Source of the DNA: DASUPK01 sp963728875
Lineage (GTDB): Bacteria; Actinomycetota; Thermoleophilia; Solirubrobacterales; 70-9
Reading direction: 5' to 3'
Assembly (NCBI GenBank): GCA_963728875.1
Contig: CAVSLJ010000003.1
Coordinates: forward strand, 434,001-498,000
Length of the DNA stretch: 64,000 bases
Shown here: in pieces, positions 42,399 through 51,260 of the stretch
Layout: every line of letters starts with the position of its first letter
How positions within the stretch are numbered: the stretch's first letter is position 1
Program-made: the position numbers and the translations under genes
The notes under the pieces: model-generated
The model's input: only the letters and a program-made list of their open reading frames with translations
Databases searched by the model: none
Told to the model about the DNA's origin: nothing

Positions 42399-43160
42399 CT
42401 AGATCGGGAGGAGCCGCGCGTTCTTCTTGCAGCTCGTGAGGCGCTGCTTCGACCAGCTGTGCTTCTGCGCCCGCTTCTTGCACCGCTGGAGAGCCGCGGC
42501 GCGCTGCCCGGTGATCGTGGAGCTCGGCGCTGGGTCCGAAAGCGGCGGATCCGAGGGCGGCGGGTCCGAGGGCGGGGCGGGCACGACGAAGGTCTTGAAC
42601 GCGAAGTCCTCGAACGAAAATCCACTCCAGTTGGCACCAGGGGGAAGGGGATCGCTGCTGACGAACGTCTCACCGCCCGAATACGGGTCCCCTGTGCCCT
42701 GAATGGACCACCCCACGGCGTTGCCGGCCATACCGGCCGAGTAGACGACGAGCGCGTACTGAGTGCCGGCCGCGACGGTAGCGGGCGTCGCGAAGGCGAC
42801 CGGTACAAAGGCCCCACTCCTTCCAAGCGCGGATGTGGCGATGGTGCCGCTTGCGAGCACCGTGGCGGTGGGCTTACCCGCGGAGGTGGTGCGTATCTCC
42901 ACGCTGACGGTGGCCGGGGCCGTGCCGACCTTCGAGAGGTTCAGATCGGCTTGGTCAAGGTCCCCGGTGATGCCGGCCGTGAAGGTCTGAGCATCACTCT
43001 GGGTTGTGAACACACCGAGGTCGCCGTTGGAGCTGGTTTGCTGCTGATCGAGCGTCCCGGCTGAGGCCGAGGCTGCGACCCCGAGGAGCAGCGCCACGGA
43101 AGTCGCCGATGCCAAGACGAAGATGCGCGATACGCGCCCAACCCTGACCCTTGCGTTCAT
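42399..43160 (-). CDS. Secreted choice-of-anchor-type protein with basic Cys C-terminus
   Basis: 253 residues. Signal peptide (about 1-35), a beta-sandwich like the choice-of-anchor R domain (QQQTSSNGDLGVFTTQSDAQTFTAGITGDLDQADL, then SVEIRTTSAGKPTATVLASG and YALVVYSAGMAGNAVGW), a Pro/Ser linker with PPSDPPPSDPPLSDP, and a C-terminal Cys-bounded basic segment AALQRCKKRAQKHSWSKQ followed by RLTSCKKNARLLPI. Probably cell-surface associated; function unknown. Confidence 0.75.
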   Translation of the reverse strand: MNARVRVGRVSRIFVLASATSVALLLGVAASASAGTLDQQQTSSNGDLGVFTTQSDAQTFTAGITGDLDQADLNLSKVGTAPATVSVEIRTTSAGKPTATVLASGTIATSALGRSGAFVPVAFATPATVAAGTQYALVVYSAGMAGNAVGWSIQGTGDPYSGGETFVSSDPLPPGANWSGFSFEDFAFKTFVVPAPPSDPPPSDPPLSDPAPSSTITGQRAAALQRCKKRAQKHSWSKQRLTSCKKNARLLPI

Positions 43161-43224
43161 TGTGATCCATTACGGGTCCTGAACCGCTGGAGATTGCTTT
43201 CCATGCAAAGGGGTAGTTCGGTTT

Positions 43225-43247
43225 GGCCGCGACCTCATGGCGAAGCC
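43225..43247 (+). repeat. Dispersed repeat fragment, copy D (right end only)
   Basis: GGCCGCGACCTCATGGCGAAGCC, the last 23 bp of the 98-bp element with one or two changes. Unlike the others it reaches into a gene: read on the minus strand it supplies the last codons and the TGA stop of the DUF4126 gene. Confidence 0.75.
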
Positions 43248-43822
43248 ATGCGTCGCGCCCGCCTCTTCTCCAGCGCGAGCTTGATCCATTTGCGCAGGTA
43301 GAGCACAAGCGCAATCCCGATCGCCAGCAGCACCACCACGACGGCGAGAGCGATCAACGGCTCCTTCAGGGCAAGGGCGACCACGGCCGCCATCAACCCG
43401 TCCTCGATCAGGCTCATGATCACGTTCGAGAAAGGCTCGGGGGAGGTGTTGATCCCGAGCCTGATCCCCGCCTTCAGGCTGTGAGCGACGAGTGCCGTCG
43501 TCCCGCTGGCGCCCCCGACCGCGACGGTCTCCGGCCCGGTCACGTTGTCGAGGCCGGCGAAGGAGACACCGATCAGGCTGCCTATCGCGGGCCGGATCGC
43601 CGTGTGCAGCAGGTCCCAGGTGCTGTCCAGGAACGGCACCTTGTCAGTGATGAACTCGATCGCGAACATCACCCCGGCCGCGATCAGGATCGGCCCGGTG
43701 GTGAGCTCATGGGGCACCTCGCCGAAGCCGGCCCGCCCGAGCAGACCGAGCAGGAAGACGGTGCCGTAGGCGTTCAGCCCGGCGGCGTATCCGGCGCTGA
43801 TCGTCGTCGGCACCAGCTCCAT
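43235..43822 (-). CDS. DUF4126 membrane protein
   Basis: 195 residues, four or five helices. GYAAGLNAYGTVFLLGLLGRAG at the N-terminus, EFITDKVPFLDSTWDLLHTAIRPAIG and GASGTTALVAHSLKAGIRLGINTSPEPFSNVIMSLIEDG are DUF4126 hallmarks. Function unknown. The C-terminal M-A-S-P and stop are encoded by a fragment of the dispersed repeat, so the original terminus was probably replaced when the element landed. Confidence 0.85.
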   Translation of the reverse strand: MELVPTTISAGYAAGLNAYGTVFLLGLLGRAGFGEVPHELTTGPILIAAGVMFAIEFITDKVPFLDSTWDLLHTAIRPAIGSLIGVSFAGLDNVTGPETVAVGGASGTTALVAHSLKAGIRLGINTSPEPFSNVIMSLIEDGLMAAVVALALKEPLIALAVVVVLLAIGIALVLYLRKWIKLALEKRRARRMASP

Positions 43823-43895
43823 GGGAGCGGCACCCTATTTGAGGTCCTCGCGGCTTGATCGAATCTCGCTACTTGATCCACTCGTACAAGACCCG

Positions 43896-44933
43896 ATGAC
43901 CTCCACCGAGACGAGCGAGACGAACGGCCGCGAACTGCAGGGTGGTTCGAAGGTCGGGGCCGGGGTGACGCCGTTCCAGACCGATGCCGAGGCGACGATC
44001 CGGCTGGCGGTCGCCGCCGAGGAGCTCGGCTTCGCCCGCTTCGGCACGGCGGAGGGCTGGACCCACGACGCCGTCGTGGTGCTGACGCAGATCGCCGAAG
44101 CGACCTCGCGAATCGGTCTCGGCTCGGGCGTGCTCCCGATCTGGAGTCGTTCGCCGGCGGCGATCGCGATGGGCGCGACGGGCCTGCAGCGCGTTTCCGG
44201 CGGCCGCTTCGCCCTCGGGCTCGGTGCGAGCAGCCCGCCGCTCGTCGAGGGGTTGCACGGACTCACCTGGGAGCAGCCGATCGACCGGATTCGCGACACG
44301 CTCATCTCGATCCGGGCGCTGCTTCACGGAGATCGCCTGCCCCTCGAGCGTGCGGGCGTCAGGCCGCTGCGGCTGGGGTCCACGCCCGACCAGCCCGTTC
44401 CGATCCTGCTTGCGGCACTCGCCCCGGCCTCGGTGCGTCTGGCGGGAGAGCTGGCGGACCACTGGCTGCCCTTCCTCTGGGCCCGCTCACGACTCCCCGA
44501 CGGCCGTGCTCTGCTCGCCGAGGGCGAGGCGCGTCCCGGGGCTCAGTCCGCGACCGGGGTCACCGCCAGCGTCCCGCTCGCCATCGGCGAGGACGAGGAG
44601 ACGGCTCGGCGGATCGCCGCCGGCTGGCTGATCGCCTATCTGACGCGCATGGGACCTCTGTATCCGAGAATGCTGCGCGAGCAGTTCGGGTTCGCCGACC
44701 AGGTCGACGCGCTGCTCGCAGCCAACGATGGCGGCGGGATGCCGCAGCTGCCGGCCGCAGCGGAGGAGCTTGCGCGAGAGGTGACGGTGATGAGCACCTA
44801 CGGCGACGCGCCGGAAGCAGTTCGGGCCTGGCTCGGGGCGGGAGCGGACGCGATCGACCTCGTGCTCCCGCTTGGCCTCCCGGAGGAGCAGCTCCGCGAG
44901 ATGCTCGCAGCCGCCTCGCCGGCCACGCCCTAG
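43896..44933 (+). CDS. LLM-class F420-dependent oxidoreductase
   Basis: About 345 residues of luciferase-like fold. VGAGVTPFQTDAEATIRLAVAAEELGFARFGTAEGW, GLGSGVLPIWSRSPAAIAMGATGLQRVSGGRFALGLGASSP and VPILLAALAPASVRLAGELADHW are family signatures. Substrate unknown. ATG 43896 gives the normal N-terminus; the longer frame to 43821 runs into the promoter of the divergent DUF4126 gene. Converges with the thiolase gene 16 bp away. Confidence 0.87.
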   Translation: MTSTETSETNGRELQGGSKVGAGVTPFQTDAEATIRLAVAAEELGFARFGTAEGWTHDAVVVLTQIAEATSRIGLGSGVLPIWSRSPAAIAMGATGLQRVSGGRFALGLGASSPPLVEGLHGLTWEQPIDRIRDTLISIRALLHGDRLPLERAGVRPLRLGSTPDQPVPILLAALAPASVRLAGELADHWLPFLWARSRLPDGRALLAEGEARPGAQSATGVTASVPLAIGEDEETARRIAAGWLIAYLTRMGPLYPRMLREQFGFADQVDALLAANDGGGMPQLPAAAEELAREVTVMSTYGDAPEAVRAWLGAGADAIDLVLPLGLPEEQLREMLAAASPATP

Positions 44934-44949
44934 TGCGGCCTTGCGCTCC

Positions 44950-46113
44950 CTAGTTGAGCCGCTCGACCAGCTGCGCCTCGCCCTGCCCGCCCGCGACGCA
45001 CATCGTCTCGAGTCCGATCGCGTGGTCGTCGGTCTCCATGACGTTGAGCAGGGTTCCCATGATGCGGGCGCCGGTCATGCCGAACGGGTGGCCGAGGGCA
45101 ATCGCCCCACCGTGCGTGTTCATCTTCTCCAGCGGGATGTCGCACTCGGCCATGATCGGGATCACCTGGGCGGCGAAGGCCTCGTTGAGCTCGACCACGT
45201 CGACGTCGTCGATCTTCATCCCCTGCCGGTCGAGGACCTTCTTGATCGCACCGATCGGGGCCACGCCCATGTATTCGGGCTCGTTGCCGTGGGTGGCGGC
45301 CGTCAGCAGCTTGGCGCGCGGCTTCAGGCCGAGCTCCTTCGCCCTGTCCTCTGACATGACCAGGACCGCGGCGGCGCCGTCATTCAGCGGGCACGAGTTG
45401 CCGGCGGTGACGCCACCGCCTCCCTCGAATGCCTCGTCCAGCGCGGCGAGCTTCTCGAGCGTCGAGCTCGCTCGCGGGCCGTCGTCCTTGGCGACCTCGG
45501 TGCCGTCCGGCAGCGTGACCGGGGTGATCTCGCGGTCGAAGAACCCGTCCTCCTGGGACTTCACGGCGAGCTCCTGCGAGCGCTGCGCGTACTTGTCCAT
45601 ATCGGCGCGGCTTACCTCGTATTTCTTCGCCACGTTGACGGCCGTGAGGCCCATCTCGATGTAGGCATTCGGCGTCCCGTCCTTGCCCTGGAGCTTCTCG
45701 TTCTGGTCGGCGGCCCCGGCCGGCTCCGTGCGCTCGTTGTAGCGGGACACCCACTCGACTCCGGCGGCGATATAGGTGTCGCCCTGCCCTGCGCGCACGG
45801 CGTTGGCCGCGTGCCTGATCGAGTCGAGGCTGGAGGCGCAGTAGCGCGACATGGTCACGCCGTTGACCGTCTCGGGCAGCTTCTCGCTGAGCAGGACCAT
45901 GATCCGGGCGACGTTGAAGGCCTGCAGCCCCTGGGGCATGCCGCAACCGCAGAAGACGTCCTCGACCGAGGCGGGGTCCACGTCGGGGTTCCGCTCGAGC
46001 AGCTGGTCGATCACGAGGGCGCCCATCTCATCGGGACGGAGCTGTGCGAGCGAGCCCTTGAAGGCCCTGCCGATGGGCGTGCGGATGGTGTCGACGATCA
46101 CTGCCTCGGGCAT
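44950..46113 (-). CDS. Acetyl-CoA C-acyltransferase (thiolase)
   Basis: 387-residue thiolase, last step of beta-oxidation. Acylated Cys in VTMSRYCASSLDSIRHAA (C92), GGGVTAGNSCPLNDGAAAVLVMSE, NEAFAAQVIP, GGAIALGHPFGMTGARI (His) and the second catalytic Cys in CVAGGQGEAQ (C372, where CIGGGQG is usual). Sequence type matches actinobacterial FadA/FadI degradative thiolases. ATG 46113 has AGGAGAACC upstream. Together with the dehydrogenase at 37.2 kb, crotonase and SDR, the window holds enzymes for all beta-oxidation steps, though scattered. Confidence 0.93.
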   Translation of the reverse strand: MPEAVIVDTIRTPIGRAFKGSLAQLRPDEMGALVIDQLLERNPDVDPASVEDVFCGCGMPQGLQAFNVARIMVLLSEKLPETVNGVTMSRYCASSLDSIRHAANAVRAGQGDTYIAAGVEWVSRYNERTEPAGAADQNEKLQGKDGTPNAYIEMGLTAVNVAKKYEVSRADMDKYAQRSQELAVKSQEDGFFDREITPVTLPDGTEVAKDDGPRASSTLEKLAALDEAFEGGGGVTAGNSCPLNDGAAAVLVMSEDRAKELGLKPRAKLLTAATHGNEPEYMGVAPIGAIKKVLDRQGMKIDDVDVVELNEAFAAQVIPIMAECDIPLEKMNTHGGAIALGHPFGMTGARIMGTLLNVMETDDHAIGLETMCVAGGQGEAQLVERLN

Positions 46114-46218
46114 CTGGGGTTCTCCTTAGGTGGTGTTCCTGCGATGGACGGGAGGCGGAATGGTACGGACCGTGCTTGACCGGCGTAGCGCCCGGGACTG
46201 CCCACTAGGATGCTCCCG

Positions 46219-46872
46219 ATGCCCGAATTCCGCGCGCCACGCGTCCGTATGCCCAAGGTCACACGACCCGGCCGTGCCAGCAGGGGCGCCAAGCAGCCGA
46301 CCGCGTCCAAGGCCAAGACCAAGGAGCAGCCGAAGGACGGCAACGGCGCTAAGCCTGCGGCCACGACCACTGAGGAGACGGCCACCAAGGAGGCTGCGAA
46401 GCCGACGGCGGCGGCGACGTCGCCCGACCCCAACCTCCAGGAGCGGATGGAGGGCCTGCAGGGCTGGATGGCCGAGATCGAGCGCAAGCAGGGGCGGATG
46501 ACCTATTTCGGCCTCGCGGGCTTGGCGATCGCGATCCTCGCCGCGGGCGCGGCGCTCTACTTCGGGCTGACGACCAAGTCCGACAGCGCGACCAAGGGCG
46601 ACCTGGATGGCCTCTCCCGGCGCATCGACGCCCTCGAGGCGGCCGCCGCGAAGAACTCCAAGGACACTCAGGCGGCGCTCAACGCCTCCGTCGCCCAGCT
46701 GCAGCAGTCGATCGCCGCGATCCAGAAGCAGCAGTCGCAGAACGCGGCCAGCATCGCCACGCTCCAGAGCCAGGCGGCGGCGGGCGCGCTCGGCAAGGGT
46801 GCGGCCGTGGGCGCAGGCACCGCGCTCACGCCCACGCCTGGGACGACGACCACCACGCCTGCGGGCAAGTAG
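46219..46872 (+). CDS. Hypothetical bitopic protein with coiled-coil exterior
   Basis: 217 residues: basic, Lys/Thr/Ala-rich cytoplasmic tail (about 1-80), one membrane helix (MTYFGLAGLAIAILAAGAAL, about 94-115), then a long Ala/Gln coiled coil (LQQSIAAIQKQQSQNAASI) and a Thr/Pro-rich end. No known family. ATG 46219 lies 7 nt after TAGGAT (46206-46211), which decides it over ATG 46210 that overlaps the box. Divergent from the thiolase. Confidence 0.7.
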   Translation: MPEFRAPRVRMPKVTRPGRASRGAKQPTASKAKTKEQPKDGNGAKPAATTTEETATKEAAKPTAAATSPDPNLQERMEGLQGWMAEIERKQGRMTYFGLAGLAIAILAAGAALYFGLTTKSDSATKGDLDGLSRRIDALEAAAAKNSKDTQAALNASVAQLQQSIAAIQKQQSQNAASIATLQSQAAAGALGKGAAVGAGTALTPTPGTTTTTPAGK

Positions 46873-46969
46873 CTAGTTACATTTCGCACTAAGTTGCAGC
46901 CGCTCGGCCACGCCCGTCCGCTGTGTGCTCTAGCGTGATTTGCGGAATCGGCTCGAAAGGAGGTCCTCG

Positions 46970-47116
46970 ATGCCTGAGGGCTACTGCGTCAAGGAACGCA
47001 AGAAGGTCGAGATCAAGGACCCGCAGCAGGTGACTATGAAGAACGGTCGCCCCGCGATTCAGGGCACATGCCCCGACTGCGGGACGAAGATCTTCAAGAT
47101 CGGGAAGCTCTCCTAG
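46970..47116 (+). CDS. DUF5679-type 48-residue zinc-ribbon peptide
   Basis: A 48-residue protein too short for most ORF cutoffs: MPEGYCVKERKKVEIKDPQQ, then VTMKNGRPAIQGTCPDCG and TKIFKIGKLS. This matches the small DUF5679 family (YCVK...KNGRPA..GTCP.CGT). C6 and the CPDC pair suggest metal binding with a missing fourth ligand or partner. The start is secured by a perfect AAAGGAGGTCCTCG ribosome binding site. Its 3' end overlaps the end of the convergent acyltransferase gene by about 20 bp. Confidence 0.85.
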   Translation: MPEGYCVKERKKVEIKDPQQVTMKNGRPAIQGTCPDCGTKIFKIGKLS

Positions 47117-47757
47117 CTCTGGCTCTCCGTACGCGTGGGGGACCACCCACGCGTGCTCGGCGACCCGCCGGGGTTGGCGGGACGCGTGCCCTGATCTCAG
47201 CAAGCAGGCGTGTCGCGACCTCGGCCGGCGTGCTCTCCGGCCGAGAGTCGCCCATCTCCGGGGCGAAGAATTCGACGCTCACGCGTGGGCGCCGCGGAAA
47301 CCGTGCGTATCCGGTCGTCCCACGCACAGCGCAGAGGACGACCGTGACGCCTGGGCACGCCTGAGCCAGGCGTGCGACGCCGCTGTGGGCGCGCAGCGGC
47401 TCGCCCCAGGAGAGCCCGCCCTCAGGGAACACGCACACCGCCTCGCCTGAGCGCAGGGCCGCCACCGCGTGCTCGAGCGCCCCGGCGTCGCCGGCGCCTC
47501 GCCTGATCGGGATCTGGCCCCATGCGGTCGAGGATCGGCCCCAGGCCCGGGATGCGCCACAGGCTGGCCCGCGCGAGGAAGCGCAGCCGCCTGCGTGGCC
47601 GAACGGCGAGGCCCACGAGCACTGGATCCCACTGGCTGTCGTGGTTGGGCACGACCAGGAGCGGCCCACGCTCGGGCACGGCCTCGAGCCCTTCCGTGCG
47701 CAGGCGTCCCCACCAGGCGACGGGCCGCAGCAGCGTGGCTATGACGTCGTAGAGCAA
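47094..47757 (-). CDS. 1-acyl-glycerol-3-phosphate acyltransferase (PlsC family), apparent frameshift
   Basis: Transfers an acyl chain to lysophosphatidic acid in membrane lipid synthesis. N-terminal frame: LLVVPNHDSQWDPVLVGLAV holds the HX4D catalytic motif, followed by LRFLARASLWRIPGLGPILDRMG. The other frame continues QIPIRRGAGDAGALEHAVAA, VCVFPEGGLSWGEPLRAHSG (FPEG motif) and VLCAVRGTTGYARFPRR. Dropping one C from CCCC at 47518-47521 (plus strand) joins DRMG to QIPIRR. About 221 residues. Starts at TTG 47757. Confidence 0.85.
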
Positions 47758-47831
47758 TCCCGGGCGGGGTCGGGGGCGTAGGAGCTTAGGCAGGCAGTCC
47801 TGTCCAACCTACGACTGCAGTGGAGGTGCGG

Positions 47832-48263
47832 ATGCTCTCGAGTAGACGATTCGCGGCGCTGTTCGCGATCGGAGCCGCAATCGCGGTGCCGGTGGCGGGC
47901 TGCGGCGGCTCAAGCGACGACGACAGCACCAGCAACGCGGCGACTCAGGCGTCAACGACCGGCAGTGGGGGCGGCGGTGCCGGTGGCACGGTCGATCTGA
48001 GCGCCACCGATTTCAAGTTCACCCCGTCCGACCCGAGCGTGAAGGCCGGTGAGGTCACCTTCACGCTCAAGAACGACGGGGGGACCACTCACTCTCTCGA
48101 GATCGAGGACGTGAACGGCCAGGACGTCGAGATCGAGGACGACGTCTCACCCGGCCAGAGCGGAACGCTGACGGCGAATCTGAAGCCCGGGACCTACGAG
48201 TTCTATTGCCCGGTCGACAGCCACAAGGAGATGGGCATGGAGGGCGAGATCACTGTGAAGTAG
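47832..48263 (+). CDS. Cupredoxin-domain lipoprotein
   Basis: 143-residue blue-copper-type protein. Lipoprotein signal with lipobox VAGC (C24), Ser/Thr/Gly linker, then a cupredoxin fold with the type-1 copper ligands H87 (GGTTHSLEI), C126 and H131 (TYEFYCPVDSHKEMGM) and a Met (M134 or M136). Likely an extracytoplasmic electron carrier or copper-binding protein. GGAGGTG precedes ATG 47832. The TAG stop begins copy C of the dispersed repeat. Confidence 0.9.
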   Translation: MLSSRRFAALFAIGAAIAVPVAGCGGSSDDDSTSNAATQASTTGSGGGGAGGTVDLSATDFKFTPSDPSVKAGEVTFTLKNDGGTTHSLEIEDVNGQDVEIEDDVSPGQSGTLTANLKPGTYEFYCPVDSHKEMGMEGEITVK

Positions 48264-48298
48264 CGGCCGCTTGTGGCCGCGATCTGATGGCGAAGCCG
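48261..48298 (+). repeat. Dispersed repeat, copy C with internal deletion
   Basis: TAGCGGCC, then GCTTGTGGCCGCGATCTG and ATGGCGAAGCCG: the left end and the right 36 bp of the 98-bp element, lacking about 60 bp of the middle. As in copies A and B, the first three bases are the stop codon of the preceding gene. It lies between convergent genes. Confidence 0.8.
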
Positions 48299-48300
48299 GG

Positions 48301-49881
48301 TTACTGCAACTCCACGAGCCCACCCAGCACCCCGACGTAGGCCGTGCCGTCTGGCCCGAGCGTCACGGGGGCGTAGTTGTTGTTGAAGCCGAAGCCGGTG
48401 CCGGCCAGGCGCCGGTAGACCGTGCGCCCGGTGCGGAAGTCGAGGGTGGTGAGGTACCAGGCGTCGAGGCCGTCTGAGCGCGGGGGCTTCGTGTACGTGT
48501 AGACCAGGCCATTGGCGAGCGAGAGCTTCGGGACGACGGACGGCGCCCGCTCGTTGCTGGTCCAGACGGTCCGGCAGCGGAAGCGCGCCCTGCGCTTGCG
48601 CCTGCCCTTCTTGGCGTGCTTGCCGCGCTTCTTCTTGACCACGTCGATGCGCGTCAGTCCGGGCACGCTCTCGGCGCCGCTCAGATCGCCGGCGCTGACC
48701 ACATAGCCGTAGTTGTTCTCGACGATCATCGACCGGTTGGTCGCGATCAGCGAGTTGTCGGTCGAGCCCGCTCCCTTGCCGAAGACCGCTGAGGAGCAGA
48801 CCAGGCGACCTTTCGCCTGCCCGCGCTTGCCCTTCTTCGCCCTCTTCCTCGGCTTCGCCAGTGTGCGCGCCCGCCGGTAGACGACCACGTCCATCGGGTC
48901 GGCGTTGTCGGTGATCGACACCCAGTCGCGCCCCATCAGCGTGGGCGTGGTCCCCGAGCCGGCGTCGCTCTGACCGGGCTTGTGGATGTCCGAGTTCGGA
49001 TAGACGACGCGCCAGCTCATCGTCGGGGCCTCCTTGGAATCGGCGTCGAACCGGTAGAGCGCGCGGTCGGAGACGATGTAGACCCCGCCGGTCTCGTCGA
49101 CCGCGAACGAGTTCGAGATTCCCTCCCCCGCCAGCCGCATCGTCCACACGGTCCCGTCGCCGCGATCGATCGTGCCGACCAGGCCACCCCGGGTGACGAA
49201 CCAGAACAGCCCCTTCCAGTCGGGCAGCACCGAGACGATGCCGTCGGCGGAGGGGATCTTGGCGCTCAGGTCGTAGTTGCGGTCGACGGCGAACCCCGAC
49301 CCGCTTTCGGAGACGACGAGCACGTGGTGGTCGTTCGTCGGGATCACCGCCCGGTCGTGCTGGTCCAGGTAGAAGTAGCCGCCGCCCGAGAAATCCGTGA
49401 ACGGATTGCCGCCCGCGGCCAGGTTGCGAATCGGCAGCGGCATCGCGGCCAGCACCGAGAGGGTGTGCGGGTCGAGCAGAGCGAGGATCGGAAGGTCGAG
49501 GCCGACGCAGACGGTGACGATCCGCCCCTGGGAGTCGAAGGTGATCGAGCCACATTCGCGGGCGAACAGCTCGGAGACCTCGGAACCGTCCCCGAGCGGC
49601 CCCGAGAGCGCGTAGGTGTCGCTCATGTAGGCGTCGTCGTGGATGTTGCTGCGCCAGTTCGGCGCCAGGAAGGGGTTGCGCGGCGGCTGCGTCATTCCGC
49701 CGACGGGCGCGGGCGTTGCAGCCGTGCCCTCGAAGGGGGTCGCCGCCCCGCCCATCGGATCGCCCACGATCGGCAGAACCGGCAGGCCCGGAACCTGCGC
49801 AGCGGCGGGCCCCGCCCAGGCGACGGCCGCCACGAGAACCGCCCCTGTGAGAATCATCACCCCGCAAGCCCGGTGGCGCAT
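48301..49881 (-). CDS. Large exported protein, possible beta-propeller
   Basis: About 526 residues with a signal peptide (VMILTGAVLVAAVAWAGPAAA), then repeated motifs such as SITFDSQGRIVTVCVGLDLP, FYLDQHDRAVIPTNDHHVLVVS, SFAVDETGGVYIVSDRALYRFD and APVTLGPDGTAYVGVLGGLVELQ, whose D-x-x-G-x-x-Y/V strands suggest a propeller. Basic stretches (KKKRGKHAKKGRRKRRARFRC) lie between Cys residues. No enzyme motif. ATG 49881 follows TATGCT (49896-49891) by 9 nt; a longer frame reaching 50190 overlaps the divergent PAS gene and is rejected. Confidence 0.7.
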   Translation of the reverse strand: MRHRACGVMILTGAVLVAAVAWAGPAAAQVPGLPVLPIVGDPMGGAATPFEGTAATPAPVGGMTQPPRNPFLAPNWRSNIHDDAYMSDTYALSGPLGDGSEVSELFARECGSITFDSQGRIVTVCVGLDLPILALLDPHTLSVLAAMPLPIRNLAAGGNPFTDFSGGGYFYLDQHDRAVIPTNDHHVLVVSESGSGFAVDRNYDLSAKIPSADGIVSVLPDWKGLFWFVTRGGLVGTIDRGDGTVWTMRLAGEGISNSFAVDETGGVYIVSDRALYRFDADSKEAPTMSWRVVYPNSDIHKPGQSDAGSGTTPTLMGRDWVSITDNADPMDVVVYRRARTLAKPRKRAKKGKRGQAKGRLVCSSAVFGKGAGSTDNSLIATNRSMIVENNYGYVVSAGDLSGAESVPGLTRIDVVKKKRGKHAKKGRRKRRARFRCRTVWTSNERAPSVVPKLSLANGLVYTYTKPPRSDGLDAWYLTTLDFRTGRTVYRRLAGTGFGFNNNYAPVTLGPDGTAYVGVLGGLVELQ

Positions 49882-49914
49882 CTTGCCGCGAGCATACGCG
49901 AGACTTCGTGGCGA

Positions 49915-50331
49915 ATGACGCAGAGGCCGCAGAAGCCGCTCGAGCTGATCCTGGCCCGCAACTTCCTGACGAGTCTTTCCACGCCGGCCTTTCTCGTCGA
50001 CGAGAGCGGCGCGCTGATCTTCTACAACGAGGCCGCCGGCGCGCTCCTCGGAATCTCCTTCGAGGAGTCCGGTCGCATGCCCGCCGACGAGTGGAGCCAC
50101 GCGGTGGGACCGTTCGGCGTCGATGGGTCCCCGATCCCGATCGAGGAGCTGCCGACCACAAAGGCCCTCCGTCAGGGGCGGCCCGCGCATGGCGGATTCA
50201 CCGTGCGCTCGGTGACCGGCGACGAGTACGAGATCGAGTCGACGGCGCTCCCGATCGTCGCCGAGGGCGGCCAGGAGGGGGCGATGATCTTCTTCTGGAC
50301 GCGGACCAACAACTCACCCGAGTCGGGTTAG
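49915..50331 (+). CDS. Single PAS-domain protein
   Basis: 138 residues: MTQRPQKPLELILARNFLTS, then STPAFLVDESGALIFYNEAAGALLGISFEESGRM, the opening of a PAS domain, and a final strand EYEIESTALPIVAEGGQEGAMIFFW. No output domain is attached, so it acts as a sensor or scaffold with a partner. It lies 50 bp upstream of the MBL-fold gene on the same strand, although that gene has its own -10 box. Confidence 0.82.
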   Translation: MTQRPQKPLELILARNFLTSLSTPAFLVDESGALIFYNEAAGALLGISFEESGRMPADEWSHAVGPFGVDGSPIPIEELPTTKALRQGRPAHGGFTVRSVTGDEYEIESTALPIVAEGGQEGAMIFFWTRTNNSPESG

Positions 50332-50381
50332 ACCGCTATAGGGTGGGCAAGAGGATGGAGTGAGGAGAAGGTGACGATTCG

Positions 50382-51260
50382 ATGAAGGTCAAGGTATGGG
50401 GCGCCCGCGGGTCGATTCCGGCGCCGGGGCCCGAGATGAACCGCTACGGCGGCAACACCTCCTGCGTCGAGCTTCGGCTCAGTGACGGCTCCACCCTGAT
50501 CATCGATGCCGGCACCGGCATCCGCAGCCTCGGCGTCGGCATCGCCAAGAACCTGCCGAAGATCAACATCCTCCTCACTCACCTCCACCTGGACCACATC
50601 CAGGGACTGATGTTCTTCGCCCCGTGCTTCCGATCGGACTCCGAGATCACGATCTGGGGGCCGTCCTCGCCGGAGGCCTCCCTCGAGGAGCGCATCTCGC
50701 GCTACATCTCGGCCCCGCTCTCCCCCGTCGAGGTCCGCGAGCTGCCCTGCGAGGTGAACTTCAAGGACACCCCGCCCAGCGAGTGGGATCTCGGCCCGGC
50801 CAAGATCCACGCCGAGGCCGTCACCCATAGAGGCCCGACCCTGGGCTACCGGATCAGCGACGGCCCGACCACGCTCACCTACATCTCGGACCACGAGCCC
50901 GGGCTCGGCGCGCCGCTGGAGAGCCTCGAGCCGGAGTGGATCTCGGGCTACGACCTCGCCCGGGGCACCGACCTCCTGATCCACGACTGCCAGTACACGG
51001 ACCAGGAGTACCCGGACCACGTCGGCTGGGGGCACTCGCGGCTCACCGACACCCTCACCTTCGCCCGCCGCGTCGAGGCGCAGCGGCTGTTGATGTTCCA
51101 TCACGATCCGCTCCACTCCGACGACTTCCTGGACCGGTTCGGGGAGACCGCGCGGGAGCGCTGGCAGGAGCTCGGCGGCCCGGATGGCGCCGTCGAGATG
51201 GCCGCCGAGACCCAGGAGCTCGAGGTCCTCGCGCCGGACCGGGTTCCCGCCGCTATCTAG
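50382..51260 (+). CDS. MBL-fold metallo-hydrolase
   Basis: 292 residues of metallo-beta-lactamase fold. KVWGARGSIPAPGPEMNRYGGNTSCVEL is the opening of the PhnP/RNase Z-like GntR-type subfamily; metal motif LLTHLHLDHIQGL (HxHxDH, about 65-77), then YRISDGPTTLTYISDHEPGL, LLIHDCQYTDQEY and GWGHSRLTD, MFHHDPLHSDDFLD. Such proteins are often phosphodiesterases or sensor outputs; substrate unknown. TAGGGT at 50339-50344 and GGAGTGAGGAGAAGG before ATG 50382 give it its own leadered promoter. Convergent with the amidase, overlapping by 4 bp. Confidence 0.88.
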   Translation: MKVKVWGARGSIPAPGPEMNRYGGNTSCVELRLSDGSTLIIDAGTGIRSLGVGIAKNLPKINILLTHLHLDHIQGLMFFAPCFRSDSEITIWGPSSPEASLEERISRYISAPLSPVEVRELPCEVNFKDTPPSEWDLGPAKIHAEAVTHRGPTLGYRISDGPTTLTYISDHEPGLGAPLESLEPEWISGYDLARGTDLLIHDCQYTDQEYPDHVGWGHSRLTDTLTFARRVEAQRLLMFHHDPLHSDDFLDRFGETARERWQELGGPDGAVEMAAETQELEVLAPDRVPAAI

